64,000 nt of DNA, taken from NCBI RefSeq assembly GCF_003344625.1, contig NZ_QPKJ02000002.1, positions 124,001 through 188,000 on the forward strand, read 5' to 3'. Shown here piece after piece: positions 7,784 through 15,976 of this stretch (position 1 is its first letter; each line of letters opens with the position of its first letter). Source of the stretch: Solirubrobacter deserti (GTDB lineage: Bacteria > Actinomycetota > Thermoleophilia > Solirubrobacterales > Solirubrobacteraceae). Under the pieces are notes generated by a model. The model was not told the origin of the DNA. It saw nothing but the letters and a program-made list of their open reading frames with translations, and ran no database searches. The position numbers and the translations under genes are program-made.

Positions 7784-10200
7784 ACCGGGACTTGTACCCG
7801 CTCCTCGTCGCGCGGTGCCCCGTCGGTCTTGGCGAGCGAGGACGGCCACCAGAACTTGGGGCCGATCAGCAGCGTCGCCGCGGGCACGAGCACGGAGCGC
7901 ACGAGGAACGTGTCCAGCAGCACGCCGAACGCGACCACGAACCCGATCTCGGTCAGGAAGACGAGCGGCAGCGAGCCGAGCACGGCGAACGTGCCCGCGA
8001 GCACGATGCCGGCACTCGTGATCACGCCGCCGGTGACCGCGAGCGCGCGCAGCATCCCCTTGCGCGTGCCGTGCTCCCACGTCTCCTCCCGCGCCCGGGC
8101 GGCGAGGAAGATGTTGTAGTCCACGCCGAGCGCGACCAGGAACACGAACCCGAACAGCGGCAGCGACGGGTCTGAGCCGACGAACCCGAAGACGACGTCG
8201 AACACGAAGTAGGAGACGCCGAGCGCGGCCGCGTAGGACAGGATCACCGTCCCGATCAGCACGAGCGGGCCGACCACCGCGCGCAGCAGCACCATCAGGA
8301 TCACGAACACGACGAGCAGCACGATCGGCGGGATCACGAGGCTGTCCCAGGCAGCGGCCTCGCGCACGTCGAACTCGACGGCGGTGGCGCCGCCGACGAG
8401 CGCTGCGTCGCCGACCGCCGCGCGGATCGGTTCGATCAGCTCGAACGCCTCGGTCGAGTACGGCGGCGGCTCGAGCGTGGCCTGGATCATCGTGCGACCG
8501 CTGTCGTCGCTCGCGACCGGCGGGCTGACCGTCTGCACGCCCGGCACGTCCGCGACCGCCGCGGACACGCGCTCCACGTCGGCGGCGTCCGCGACGATGA
8601 TGTCCGTCGGCGCGCCCGACCCGGCCGGGAAGCTCTTGGCCAGCAGCTCCTGGCCCTCGATCGACTCGACCTTGGTGCGGTAGCTGTCGTTGGTCGTCAG
8701 GTCGGTGGAGAAGAACAGCAGGCCGAGGCACATCACGCCGAGCACGGCGATCGCGCCCAGGAACGTGCGCCGCGGGTTGACCGCGACGCGGTCGCCGACG
8801 CGCTTCCAGAAGCCGTGCGTCTCGTCCACGAGGTGCTCGTGCCGGACACGCCGCAGTTCGTACGGGGTGAAGACGCGGCTGTCGAGCCACGAGACGAGCG
8901 AAGGCGTCCCGAAGATGCGCCGGATCAGCGTGAGGACCAGCGAAAGCGGCAACAGCAGCGCGACGAGCAGGCACGCGCCCGCGGCCTTGCCGAACGCGGC
9001 GACGCTCGACCCGGACAGTTCCTCGCCCGCCGGCCGCGTGTCGGGCGTGTGCGGGACGAAGGGCCAGAACGCGCGCCGCCCGAAGATCAGCAGCAGCGCC
9101 GGCAGCAGCGTCAGCATCGACAACGCGGCGCAGAACACGCCGAGCGCGCCCAGTGGACCGAGCCCGCTCGTCCCGTTCACGCGCGCGATCGACAGGCAGA
9201 ACAGCGCCGCGATCACCGTCGCCGCGCTCGCGAACACCGCCGGGCCGGCCGAGATCAGCGCCGCGCGCATGGCGGCGTACTTGTCGACGCGGTGGTGCAT
9301 CTCCTCGCGGTAGCGCGCGACGATCAGCAGCGCGTAGTCCGTGCCCGCGCCGAGCACGAGGATCGACATGATCGCGCTTGACTGGCCGTTGATCGTCACG
9401 CCGGCCTCGGCCAGCGCGTAGCCGAGCGTCTGCGAGAGGAACTCCGCGAACAGCACCGCCGCGAGCGGGATGAAGAGGAACACCGGCGACCGGTAGATCA
9501 GGATCAGCAGCACGATCACCAGCAGCGTCGCCGCGAACAGCAGCGTGCCGTTGATGTTCTCGAAGACGCTGATCGCGTCGGCCGCGTAGCCCGCGCCGCC
9601 CGTGATCTTGACCTCGAGCCCGCCGCCCGGGTCCGACACCGTCTCGCGCCAGAAGTCGACCGGGTCCAGGATCGTGCTCGACTCGCCGTCACCGCGCAGG
9701 TAGGCGAACACGAGTGCGGCCTTGCCGTCCATCGAGCACACCGGGCCGACGAACGGCGCGTAGCCGGACGGCTGGCCGGGAATCGGCGTCACCGGGGTGC
9801 CGCACCCCTCGGCGGGCGGCGGCGCGTCCGGCGGCGGCTCGCCCTGCTGCCCGCCCGCGGCGGCGGTCGCGCCGTCGGCGACCACGCCCGGGAAGCGCTG
9901 AGCGGTCAGCGCCTCGACGTCGGTGACGATCTTCTGCCTGTCGGCGGCGGTGAGCCCGCTCTCGCGCCGGTAGAGGATGATCGCCGGCGCGAGCTCGCCG
10001 CCCTGCAGCTCCTCCGCCGCGGTCAGCGCCTTGGTCGACTCCGCGTCCCCGGGCAGGAACGAGGTCGACTCGTTCTCCTGCGCGGCCGTGTACTTCTCCG
10101 GGATGCCGAGGCCCACCGACGTCCCGATCACGACGAGCCACAGGACGAACACCAACCACGCGGCCCGGGATGTGGCGACGGCGGCGAAGCGCTGGCTCAC
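7780..10200 (-). CDS. MMPL-family RND-type transporter
   Basis: An 806-residue membrane protein with the two-half MMPL layout: first membrane segment at about 13-30, a large outer loop to about 210, a bundle of five or six segments to about 380, a second loop, and a second bundle to about 780. Both signature stretches are present, GAGTDYALLIVARYREEM and VALGVDYNIFLAARAREE, with the Asp-Tyr pair expected for proton coupling. Family members export lipids, siderophores or drugs in actinobacteria. The substrate is not evident; the coupled downstream B12-fold gene is the only contextual hint. The start is a GTG. Confidence 0.93.
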   Translation of the reverse strand: MSQRFAAVATSRAAWLVFVLWLVVIGTSVGLGIPEKYTAAQENESTSFLPGDAESTKALTAAEELQGGELAPAIILYRRESGLTAADRQKIVTDVEALTAQRFPGVVADGATAAAGGQQGEPPPDAPPPAEGCGTPVTPIPGQPSGYAPFVGPVCSMDGKAALVFAYLRGDGESSTILDPVDFWRETVSDPGGGLEVKITGGAGYAADAISVFENINGTLLFAATLLVIVLLILIYRSPVFLFIPLAAVLFAEFLSQTLGYALAEAGVTINGQSSAIMSILVLGAGTDYALLIVARYREEMHHRVDKYAAMRAALISAGPAVFASAATVIAALFCLSIARVNGTSGLGPLGALGVFCAALSMLTLLPALLLIFGRRAFWPFVPHTPDTRPAGEELSGSSVAAFGKAAGACLLVALLLPLSLVLTLIRRIFGTPSLVSWLDSRVFTPYELRRVRHEHLVDETHGFWKRVGDRVAVNPRRTFLGAIAVLGVMCLGLLFFSTDLTTNDSYRTKVESIEGQELLAKSFPAGSGAPTDIIVADAADVERVSAAVADVPGVQTVSPPVASDDSGRTMIQATLEPPPYSTEAFELIEPIRAAVGDAALVGGATAVEFDVREAAAWDSLVIPPIVLLVVFVILMVLLRAVVGPLVLIGTVILSYAAALGVSYFVFDVVFGFVGSDPSLPLFGFVFLVALGVDYNIFLAARAREETWEHGTRKGMLRALAVTGGVITSAGIVLAGTFAVLGSLPLVFLTEIGFVVAFGVLLDTFLVRSVLVPAATLLIGPKFWWPSSLAKTDGAPRDEERVQVPV

Positions 10201-10236
10201 GCCCCGATCATCGAGGCGTGAGCGGTGCGTGTCAAC

Positions 10237-11568
10237 TCATCGGAACTCGTCGAGCAGGCGCGCGTACGGGAACGGGGCGAGACCGGAAAGCGGTGCGCTC
10301 ACGTGCAGCTTGTGGGACGCGTCGGCGGCCGAGAGCAGGCCCGCGCGGGTCATGGTGCGGGCGATCATGGCGGCTGCGATCGGCGTGGAGAACGACGTGC
10401 CGTCCCATTCCGCCCAGCCCTCGAACGTGATCGACGGGTCGCTCTTGCTCGGCGTGGGGCCGGTCGCGACCTTCGTCGTCTCGCGCGCGAAGGTGGACTG
10501 CAGGCCGGCGCCGCGGGCGACGAGGTCCACCCAGTCGCCGTAGTTGCTGAAGGAAGCGGGCGCGAAGACGCCCTCTCGGTCCTCGATCGCGCCGACGGAC
10601 ACGACCGGGCCGAACGCGGCGGGCCAGAACGGGCGCTTGTCTGCGTGGTTGCCGGCGGCCGCGACGACGACGCGGTGCTTGTTCTGCCACGCCTGCATCG
10701 CGGTCGCGATCGCCATCGGCGGCTGGTTGCCCTCGGTGTAGCCGCCGAGCGAGAGGTTGACGATGTTGACGTCGGCGGGCAGCTGGCTCATGGCGGTGGC
10801 GACGGTGAGGTCGTCGCCGACGCCGTGGGAGTCGAGCACCTTGACGGCGTAGATCGAAGCGGCCGGCGCGACCTGGCGGATCAGGCCGGCGATGAACGTG
10901 CCGTGGCCGGACTCGTTGTCGCCGTAGCCGTCGCCCTCGACGTCCCAGACGTCGTCGGAGAGGGGCGCGCGCTGAACGCTGCGCAGCCACTCGTGCTCGA
11001 ACATGCCGGTGTCCAGGACGGCGATCTTCGCGCCCTTGCCGTCGCCCGGCAGCGCGCCGCGACTGGGCAGCTCCTTCGGCAGGCTCGCGAGCTCGACCGA
11101 CGAGCCCGGGCCGCCCTGGATGCGCGGCTCGCCCATGAAGTTGATCGCGTCGGTGGAGGTGATCGACTCGCCGACGAAGACGTGGTTGGGCGCCACCCGC
11201 GCCGGGCCCTGCGGCCGGTAGGCCGTGGCCGTGCGGACCTTGGCGATCGTGTCGAGGACCTCGCGCGCCGCCGTCTCGGGCTTCTCCGGCGCCTTCTGGA
11301 ACAGCGTGATCCCGTACGCGCGCGTGTCGGTGCGCTTCCAGCCGCTGCCGGTCAGCACGCGCCCGACGTCGATCGCGTCACCGGGCGCGACGAGGATCTG
11401 GCCCGGCCGCAGCAGGAACGAGTTGTTGTCGTCGGCGTTGACGGCGACCTGCTGCGGGTTCCAGTTCGCGGGCAGGCTCGCCGCGAAGGCGTTGGCGGCC
11501 AGCGCGGCGCAGGCCGCGGCGAGGATGACGACCCAACCCACGAGGGCACTGACGCGATAGAGGTTCAC
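10237..11568 (-). CDS. Secreted or membrane-anchored subtilisin-family serine protease (S8)
   Basis: A 443-residue protein from the GTG at 11568, where a signal or anchor sequence begins (VNLYRVSALVGWVVILAAAC). The catalytic triad is complete: D186 in AVLDTGM, H222 in ESGHGTFIAG and S392 in DGTSFSTPIAA, with the oxyanion Asn at about 307 in AAAGNHAD. Residues about 30-160 before the domain may act as a propeptide. There is no C-terminal P-domain or anchor. By family it is an endopeptidase acting outside the membrane. The gene stands alone behind an inverted repeat. Confidence 0.92.
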   Translation of the reverse strand: MNLYRVSALVGWVVILAAACAALAANAFAASLPANWNPQQVAVNADDNNSFLLRPGQILVAPGDAIDVGRVLTGSGWKRTDTRAYGITLFQKAPEKPETAAREVLDTIAKVRTATAYRPQGPARVAPNHVFVGESITSTDAINFMGEPRIQGGPGSSVELASLPKELPSRGALPGDGKGAKIAVLDTGMFEHEWLRSVQRAPLSDDVWDVEGDGYGDNESGHGTFIAGLIRQVAPAASIYAVKVLDSHGVGDDLTVATAMSQLPADVNIVNLSLGGYTEGNQPPMAIATAMQAWQNKHRVVVAAAGNHADKRPFWPAAFGPVVSVGAIEDREGVFAPASFSNYGDWVDLVARGAGLQSTFARETTKVATGPTPSKSDPSITFEGWAEWDGTSFSTPIAAAMIARTMTRAGLLSAADASHKLHVSAPLSGLAPFPYARLLDEFR

Positions 11569-11575
11569 GCCGCGC

Positions 11576-11598
11576 AGCCAAACCGATCCGGTTTGGCT
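11576..11598. promoter_or_regulatory. 23-bp inverted repeat before the S8 protease gene
   Basis: Arms AGCCAAACCG and its exact complement separated by 3 bp, lying between the stop at 11610 and the GTG at 11568 of two genes on the minus strand. It could be an operator for the protease gene or a terminator for the siderophore-interacting protein gene; no T-run follows on either strand. Confidence 0.5.
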
Positions 11599-11609
11599 GT
11601 TCCTTGGGG

Positions 11610-12386
11610 TTAGCTTGCGGCGACGTCGGCTTCGACGAGGCGGGCCCACTCGGCCTTGTCCTCGCGCCAGCCCTCCTCGGTGCGCTTGAGCTTCCAGTAG
11701 CCGGAGATCGACATCGCCGCGGGATCGAGGCCGCGGTCGGCGACGAGGTGCCGGCGCAGGTTGCGGACGCTGCTGGCCTCGCCGTGCACGAAGACGTGGC
11801 CGCGGCCGTCGGGAAGGTCGAGCGCGGCGACCGTCTGCGCGAGCAGCTCCGGCTCCTCACCGGGCGGCGCGGAGCGGTGCACGTAGGCGAGGCGCAGGTC
11901 GCCCGGCGTGTCCAGCGGCTGCTCCTCCTGCGGCCCGTCGACCTCGATCACGACGTGGACGGGCGTGCCGGGCGCGATGCGCGGGAGTGAAGCGGAGATC
12001 GCGGGGATCACGCTCGCGTCGCCGGCGAGCAGGTGCCAGTCGGCGGCGGGATCGGGCGTATACGCGCCGCCGGGGCCGAGCAGGTCGAGCTCGTCGCCGG
12101 GCCGGGCGCGCCGGGCCCAAGGGCCGGCGACGCCGACGTCGCCGTGGACCACGAAGTCGATCGTGAGCTGCTGGTGCTTGGCGTCCCACTCGCGGACGGT
12201 GTATGTGCGCGTGCGGGTGCGCTCCGGGGCCTGCGGGTCGGGGAGCAGGAGCTTGACGTAGTGGTCGGTGAACTCGCCGGGCGCGAAGCCGTCGAAGGCC
12301 GGGCCGCCGAGCACGACGCGCACCATGTGGGGAGTCACGTGCTCCGTGGAGACCACGGAGACGCGCCGGGGAACGCGGGGAGGCAT
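11610..12386 (-). CDS. Siderophore-interacting protein (FAD-dependent ferric reductase family)
   Basis: A 258-residue protein of the ViuB/YqjH family. The FAD-binding barrel shows RTRTYTVREWDAKHQQLTID at residues 58-77 (the RxYT motif), followed by VHGDVGVAGPWARRARPGD. The NAD(P)H-type C-terminal domain has HLLAGDASVIPAISASL near 118-134 and ends in SISGYWKLKRTEEGW, close to the usual GYWxxG ending. These enzymes reduce ferric siderophores in the cytoplasm to release iron. No siderophore uptake genes are adjacent. It is divergent from the phosphatase gene, with only 23 bp between starts. Confidence 0.93.
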   Translation of the reverse strand: MPPRVPRRVSVVSTEHVTPHMVRVVLGGPAFDGFAPGEFTDHYVKLLLPDPQAPERTRTRTYTVREWDAKHQQLTIDFVVHGDVGVAGPWARRARPGDELDLLGPGGAYTPDPAADWHLLAGDASVIPAISASLPRIAPGTPVHVVIEVDGPQEEQPLDTPGDLRLAYVHRSAPPGEEPELLAQTVAALDLPDGRGHVFVHGEASSVRNLRRHLVADRGLDPAAMSISGYWKLKRTEEGWREDKAEWARLVEADVAAS

Positions 12387-12409
12387 GCCATCGAGGGTAC
12401 GGTGGACAG

Positions 12410-13636
12410 GTGAGCGAATGGTCGGCCTTGGAGCTCGTGGGCAGCACCGTCGGGCGCGTGCGGCGGACGCTCGCCCTCGACACGGCCGAGGGCGACCCGG
12501 CGCTAGACCGGCTGGCGCGGCTCGCGTCACGCCTGCTGGGGGCGCCGGTCGCGCTCGTGTCGCTCGTGGACGTGGACGAGCAGATCTTCCCGGGGCGGAC
12601 CGGGGTGGAGCTGCGCTCGACGCCGCTGTCGCACTCGTTCTGCAAGATTGTCGTGGCCGAGCGCTCGGTGGTGACGACCGCGGACGCGCGGGAGGATCCG
12701 CGGTTCTCCTCGAACCTGGCGATCCGCGACCTGGGCGTGATCGCGTACGCGGGCTGGCCGCTGCTGACGGCGGCGGGGGAGGCGCTGGGGGCGCTGTGCG
12801 CGATGGACACGCAGCCGCGTCAGTGGTCGGCGCAGGACGTCGCGACACTGCACGACCTCGCGGACGCGGCGGTCGCCGAGCTGGAGGGCCGCGCGGCGCG
12901 GATCCTGGCCGAGCAGGCGCTCGCGCGTGAGGCACACACCGCGGCGACGCTTCAGCTCGCACTGCTCCCGGACGCGCTGCCCGAGGTGCCGGGCGTACAC
13001 ATCGCGGCCCGCTACGCGCCCGCCGAGAACCTGATCGGCGGGGACTGGTACGACGCGTTCCGGCTGCCCGGAGACCGGGTGGGCGTGGCGATCGGGGACG
13101 TCGTCGGGCACGGCATCGAAGCCGCCGCGACGGCCGTGCAACTGCGCAACGCGCTGCGCGGCGCGGCGCTCGAGGACCCGTCTCCCGGGTCGGTGATGGG
13201 GCGGCTGAACGACCTCGCGCACGAGGTGCCGCTGGCGGCGTTCAGCTCGGCGGCCTACGGCGTGCTGGACCTGGCCGCCGCGACGTGGACGTGGGCGCGC
13301 GCCGGCCACCTGGCGATGCTGATGCGGTCCGCGGCGGAGACCGCGTTCGAAGTCGGGCCGGAGGGCATCCTGCTCGCCGGCGATCCGGTCGGCACCGTGT
13401 ACGCGACCGCCACGCACGTGGTCGGGCCGGGGACCACGCTCGTGCACTACACGGACGGGCTCGTCGAGCGGCGCGACGCCTGGGCCGAGGAGCGCACGGA
13501 GCAGCTGCGGTGGCTGGTCGAGCACGGCCCGGACGATCCGGATCCCCTGTGCCAGTCCCTGATCGAGCGCATGGTGCAGCCGGGCGCGACCGACGACGTC
13601 GCCGTCGTCGCCGTCACATTGACGGCTCGACCATGA
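12410..13636 (+). CDS. GAF domain PP2C-type (SpoIIE-like) serine phosphatase
   Basis: A 408-residue protein from a GTG at 12410. The GAF sensor domain spans about 25-165 (APVALVSLVDVDEQIF, then LSHSFCKIVVAERS and AYAGWPLLTAAGEALGALC), a linker helix runs to about 185, and the PP2C-SpoIIE domain follows (ENLIGGDWYDAFRLPGDRVG with the metal Asp, then VAIGDVVGHGIEAAATA, VHYTDGLVERR and GATDDVAVVAV). These phosphatases dephosphorylate STAS anti-anti-sigma proteins, and such a gene lies 377 bp downstream. The GAF domain would sense a small molecule or redox signal. Its end overlaps the convergent regulator gene by 23 bp. Confidence 0.93.
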   Translation: MSEWSALELVGSTVGRVRRTLALDTAEGDPALDRLARLASRLLGAPVALVSLVDVDEQIFPGRTGVELRSTPLSHSFCKIVVAERSVVTTADAREDPRFSSNLAIRDLGVIAYAGWPLLTAAGEALGALCAMDTQPRQWSAQDVATLHDLADAAVAELEGRAARILAEQALAREAHTAATLQLALLPDALPEVPGVHIAARYAPAENLIGGDWYDAFRLPGDRVGVAIGDVVGHGIEAAATAVQLRNALRGAALEDPSPGSVMGRLNDLAHEVPLAAFSSAAYGVLDLAAATWTWARAGHLAMLMRSAAETAFEVGPEGILLAGDPVGTVYATATHVVGPGTTLVHYTDGLVERRDAWAEERTEQLRWLVEHGPDDPDPLCQSLIERMVQPGATDDVAVVAVTLTARP

Positions 13637-13943
13637 CCTGCTCGCGCCGCTCGGCGCTCGCGCCGGTCGGGAGCAGGACGCCGAGCAGCGAGCTGAGCTC
13701 GATGTCGCGCTCGTTGGGCAGCGCGACCTTCAGGTCGGTGCGGACGAGGTACTGGTTGCGCCGGCCTTCGCGGCGGCGATGGACGTAGCCCGCCGCGATC
13801 AGGTCGGACACGATGCGCTGCGCGGCGCGCTCGGTGATGTCGATGCGCGTGGCGATGTCGCGCATCCGGATCTGCGGGTCCTCCGCGATGCACAGCAGCG
13901 CGAGGCCGTGGTTGGTCAAGAAGCCGAAGGGCGCGATGCCCAA
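13614..13943 (-). CDS. Winged-helix (MarR-like) regulator
   Basis: A 109-residue protein with the helix-turn-helix at about 27-52 (RMRDIATRIDITERAAQRIV) and a basic wing (HRRREGRRNQYLVRT). The frame starts with TTG at 13943, which I accept because FLTNHGLALLCIAEDP near the N-terminus is the conserved opening of this family; the exact start is uncertain. It lies convergent with the phosphatase gene and divergent from the STAS gene, with an inverted repeat between the latter two that it may bind. Confidence 0.7.
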   Translation of the reverse strand: MGIAPFGFLTNHGLALLCIAEDPQIRMRDIATRIDITERAAQRIVSDLIAAGYVHRRREGRRNQYLVRTDLKVALPNERDIELSSLLGVLLPTGASAERREQVMVEPSM

Positions 13944-13979
13944 GAGGGTAGCGAAGCGCCCGCAAATTCATGAAATGCG

Positions 13980-14003
13980 ATACGCGACCGAAATGTCGTG
14001 TAT
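13980..14003. promoter_or_regulatory. Inverted repeat between the regulator and STAS genes
   Basis: Arms ATACGCGAC and GTCGTGTAT (8 of 9 pairs) with a 6-bp spacer, AT-rich for this genome. It lies 11 bp before the GTG of the STAS gene and 37 bp before the divergent regulator start, so it is a plausible operator for the winged-helix protein. Confidence 0.5.
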
Positions 14004-14013
14004 GGTGTGGGGC

Positions 14014-14334
14014 GTGACGGTCATCCCACACCCCGGGTTCGACGCTCGGACGCGCCAGGACGGGGTCGGCACGACCCTTGCGCTGTCCGGGGAGCTGGAC
14101 TGCGCGACGGCCGAGCTGGCCTACGCCGAGGTCAAGCTCGCGGCGGCCGTCGCTCACGAGCTGACGATCGACCCGCGCGGCCTCACGTTCATGGACGCGG
14201 CCGGGCTGCACGTGCTGCTCTACGCCCGCGAGCAGTTCGCGCGGCTGTCGATCGTGCGCGGCAACGCGCACGTGGAGCGGCTGATCGAGCTCGCCGGGCT
14301 CAGCGCGCGCTTCATGTTCGTCAGCGCGCGATAA
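14014..14334 (+). CDS. STAS domain anti-anti-sigma factor
   Basis: A 106-residue single STAS domain: LALSGELDCATAELAYAEV at about 24-42, then LTIDPRGLTFMDAAGLHVLL, where the position normally held by the phosphorylated Ser (in the D-S-S/T-G-L type motif) reads DAAGL. The Ala in place of Ser means it may not be phosphorylatable in the usual way. I take the GTG at 14014; an ATG at 14002 is possible but would lie in the inverted repeat. Partner-switch STAS proteins sequester anti-sigma kinases; the GAF-PP2C phosphatase nearby is a natural partner, but no kinase gene is present. Confidence 0.8.
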   Translation: MTVIPHPGFDARTRQDGVGTTLALSGELDCATAELAYAEVKLAAAVAHELTIDPRGLTFMDAAGLHVLLYAREQFARLSIVRGNAHVERLIELAGLSARFMFVSAR

Positions 14335-14390
14335 GGATGCTCTGAGGCAACTCCCAGCCGGTGCTCAGGGTGGGCGCCGATGCTCGGAGC

Positions 14391-15029
14391 ATGTCCAAGA
14401 AGAAACTCATCGCCGGCGTCGCCACCGTGGCCGTGCTCGCCGGGGGGTCGGCCGCTGTGGCCGCGACCACGACCGAGCGCAAGGCGGAAGAGCAGGCGTT
14501 CCTCGCCGACGCGGCGAAGCGCCTCGGCGTCTCGTCCGAGCAGCTGACGTCCGCGTTGACCGCCGCGCAGGATGCGCGGCTGGCCGCCGCGGTGAAGGCG
14601 GGCACGCTGACCCAGGAGCAGGCCGACGCGATCAAGGCGCGCCGCGCCGCCGACGGCACGCTGCTGGGGATCGGCCGTGGCGGACCCGGCGGGCATCGCG
14701 GCGGCGGTGGCCCCGCGCTGTTCGCGGATGCGGCCAAGGCGCTCGGCATCACCGAGGACGCGCTCGAGACCCAGCTGCGTGACGGCAAGACGCTGGCGCA
14801 GATCGCGCAGGCCGAAGGCAAGACGCTCGCCGACGTGACGGCGGCGGTCAAGCAGGCCGCGGTCGCGCGCCTGGACGCCGACCTGAAGGCCAAGCGCATC
14901 ACCCAGGCCCAGCACGACGAGGCCGTCGACCGCCTCGACGAGCACATCGAGCGCCTCGGCGACGGCAAGTTCCGCGGCGACCGCGGCGCCGGCCCGCGCA
15001 GCGACGTCACCCCGACCCCGACCCCCTAG
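14391..15029 (+). CDS. Secreted helical protein of unknown function
   Basis: A 212-residue protein with signal peptide at about 1-24 (MSKKKLIAGVATVAVLAGGS, then AVAA). The mature part is Ala-rich and helical with two related units, LADAAKRLGVSSEQLTSAL and FADAAKALGITEDALETQL, each followed by a Q/A-rich helix (LTQEQADAIKARR; ITQAQHDEAVDRLDE) and separated by a Gly-rich linker (GRGGPGGHRGGGG). The tail is TPTPTP. Such two-unit secreted proteins are common in Solirubrobacterales-like genomes without a known role. GGAG lies just upstream of the ATG. Confidence 0.7.
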   Translation: MSKKKLIAGVATVAVLAGGSAAVAATTTERKAEEQAFLADAAKRLGVSSEQLTSALTAAQDARLAAAVKAGTLTQEQADAIKARRAADGTLLGIGRGGPGGHRGGGGPALFADAAKALGITEDALETQLRDGKTLAQIAQAEGKTLADVTAAVKQAAVARLDADLKAKRITQAQHDEAVDRLDEHIERLGDGKFRGDRGAGPRSDVTPTPTP

Positions 15030-15056
15030 ACCTCGCCCACCCCGGCGCGAGCCGCT

Positions 15057-15089
15057 GAACCTAAAGAGGGACTGTCCCTCTTTAGGTTC
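15057..15089. repeat. 33-bp near-perfect palindrome
   Basis: Two 16-bp arms that are exact reverse complements (outer part GAACCTAAAG) around a single central T. It lies 28 bp after the stop at 15029 and 67 bp before the next start. The arms are much more AT-rich than the flanks. As RNA it could form a stem of about 14 pairs with a tight loop and serve as a terminator; as DNA it could be a protein site or a dispersed palindromic element. No second copy was noticed in the window. Confidence 0.7.
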
Positions 15090-15155
15090 GGCTCCCCAGG
15101 TTGTTCTCAGGGAACTCCAGGCTCGCTCTTACGGGGACGGAGGACCCTGAACGCC

Positions 15156-15470
15156 ATGGACAGCACCCTTTCCGCGCCGGCCGAGCGGCGCCGCGCGAAC
15201 CGCCGCGTGGGTGCGGCGGCGCTCGCCGCGTTCCTCGCGCTGATGCTGCTGGCCGCCGTGCGCGGCCCGGCCGAAGCCGCTCCCACCACCACGGACCCGA
15301 GCTTCCCGGGCCGGACACAGCCGGACGACGACGGGTTGCGCCCGCGCCGCGACGGCGGCGGGGGCCGCGGCTTCGGCGGCCCGGGCGGCGGTGGCGGGTT
15401 CGACGGCGGTGGCGGCCGGACCGCTCCGGCCCCGAGCGCCCCGAGCACCGGCGGAGGCGCCACGACATGA
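15156..15470 (+). CDS. Gly-rich secreted or anchored small protein
   Basis: A 104-residue protein with one hydrophobic segment at about 18-34 (VGAAALAAFLALMLLAAV) ending in GPAEAAP, a possible signal peptide cleavage site, followed by a low-complexity tail rich in Gly, Asp, Arg and Pro. GGAGG precedes the ATG. Its TGA overlaps the ATG of the next gene (ATGA), so the two form an operon. Function unknown. Confidence 0.55.
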   Translation: MDSTLSAPAERRRANRRVGAAALAAFLALMLLAAVRGPAEAAPTTTDPSFPGRTQPDDDGLRPRRDGGGGRGFGGPGGGGGFDGGGGRTAPAPSAPSTGGGATT

Positions 15471-15976
15471 CCGACCTCTTCCAGTACGCGTCGAGCGCGG
15501 CGCTGCCCGTCGCGATCGTCCTGTTCGTCCTGGCCGCCAGCGCCCGCGGCGTCTTCTGGGCGCAGATCGACGACCGTCGCTGGGTGAAGGTCGCCCGCCG
15601 GTACCTCGCGCCGCTGAGCACCTGGGCGGTGCTCGGCTTCATCACCTACGCCCTCACGCTGACCGCGGCGGGCGAGGCCGCCGCGGCGCCGCTGGCGATC
15701 GCGCTCGTGTTCGGCGTGGCCGCCGCGGTGCTCCGCCTCGAGGACGAGGACGCGCCGGCGACGGCCGGGGGCGAAGAGGCACCGGCGCGCGGCGAGTCCG
15801 CGCCGCGAGCCGTCGCGCCCGCCGCGTCCGCGCAGCGGCGCGACTCGTCGCCCGCCTCAGCGGCGGCGGTCTCCCACCCGCGCGACTCGTCGCCCGCGCC
15901 AGTCCCGCGTCCCTTCGACGGGCCCGGCGAGGCGCCGGCGCCCGGCGGGCTCTGGGCGCGGCGACCCGCGGACTAG
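15467..15976 (+). CDS. Membrane protein with disordered tail
   Basis: A 169-residue protein with three likely membrane segments at about 11-28, 47-64 and 70-90 and a long Ala/Pro/Ser-rich cytoplasmic tail (about 92-169) holding two RDSSPA-type repeats. Coupled by ATGA to the Gly-rich gene before it. The TAG stop overlaps, in CTAG, the ancestral stop of the convergent GAF-GGDEF pseudogene. I recognise no family. Confidence 0.55.
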   Translation: MTDLFQYASSAALPVAIVLFVLAASARGVFWAQIDDRRWVKVARRYLAPLSTWAVLGFITYALTLTAAGEAAAAPLAIALVFGVAAAVLRLEDEDAPATAGGEEAPARGESAPRAVAPAASAQRRDSSPASAAAVSHPRDSSPAPVPRPFDGPGEAPAPGGLWARRPAD

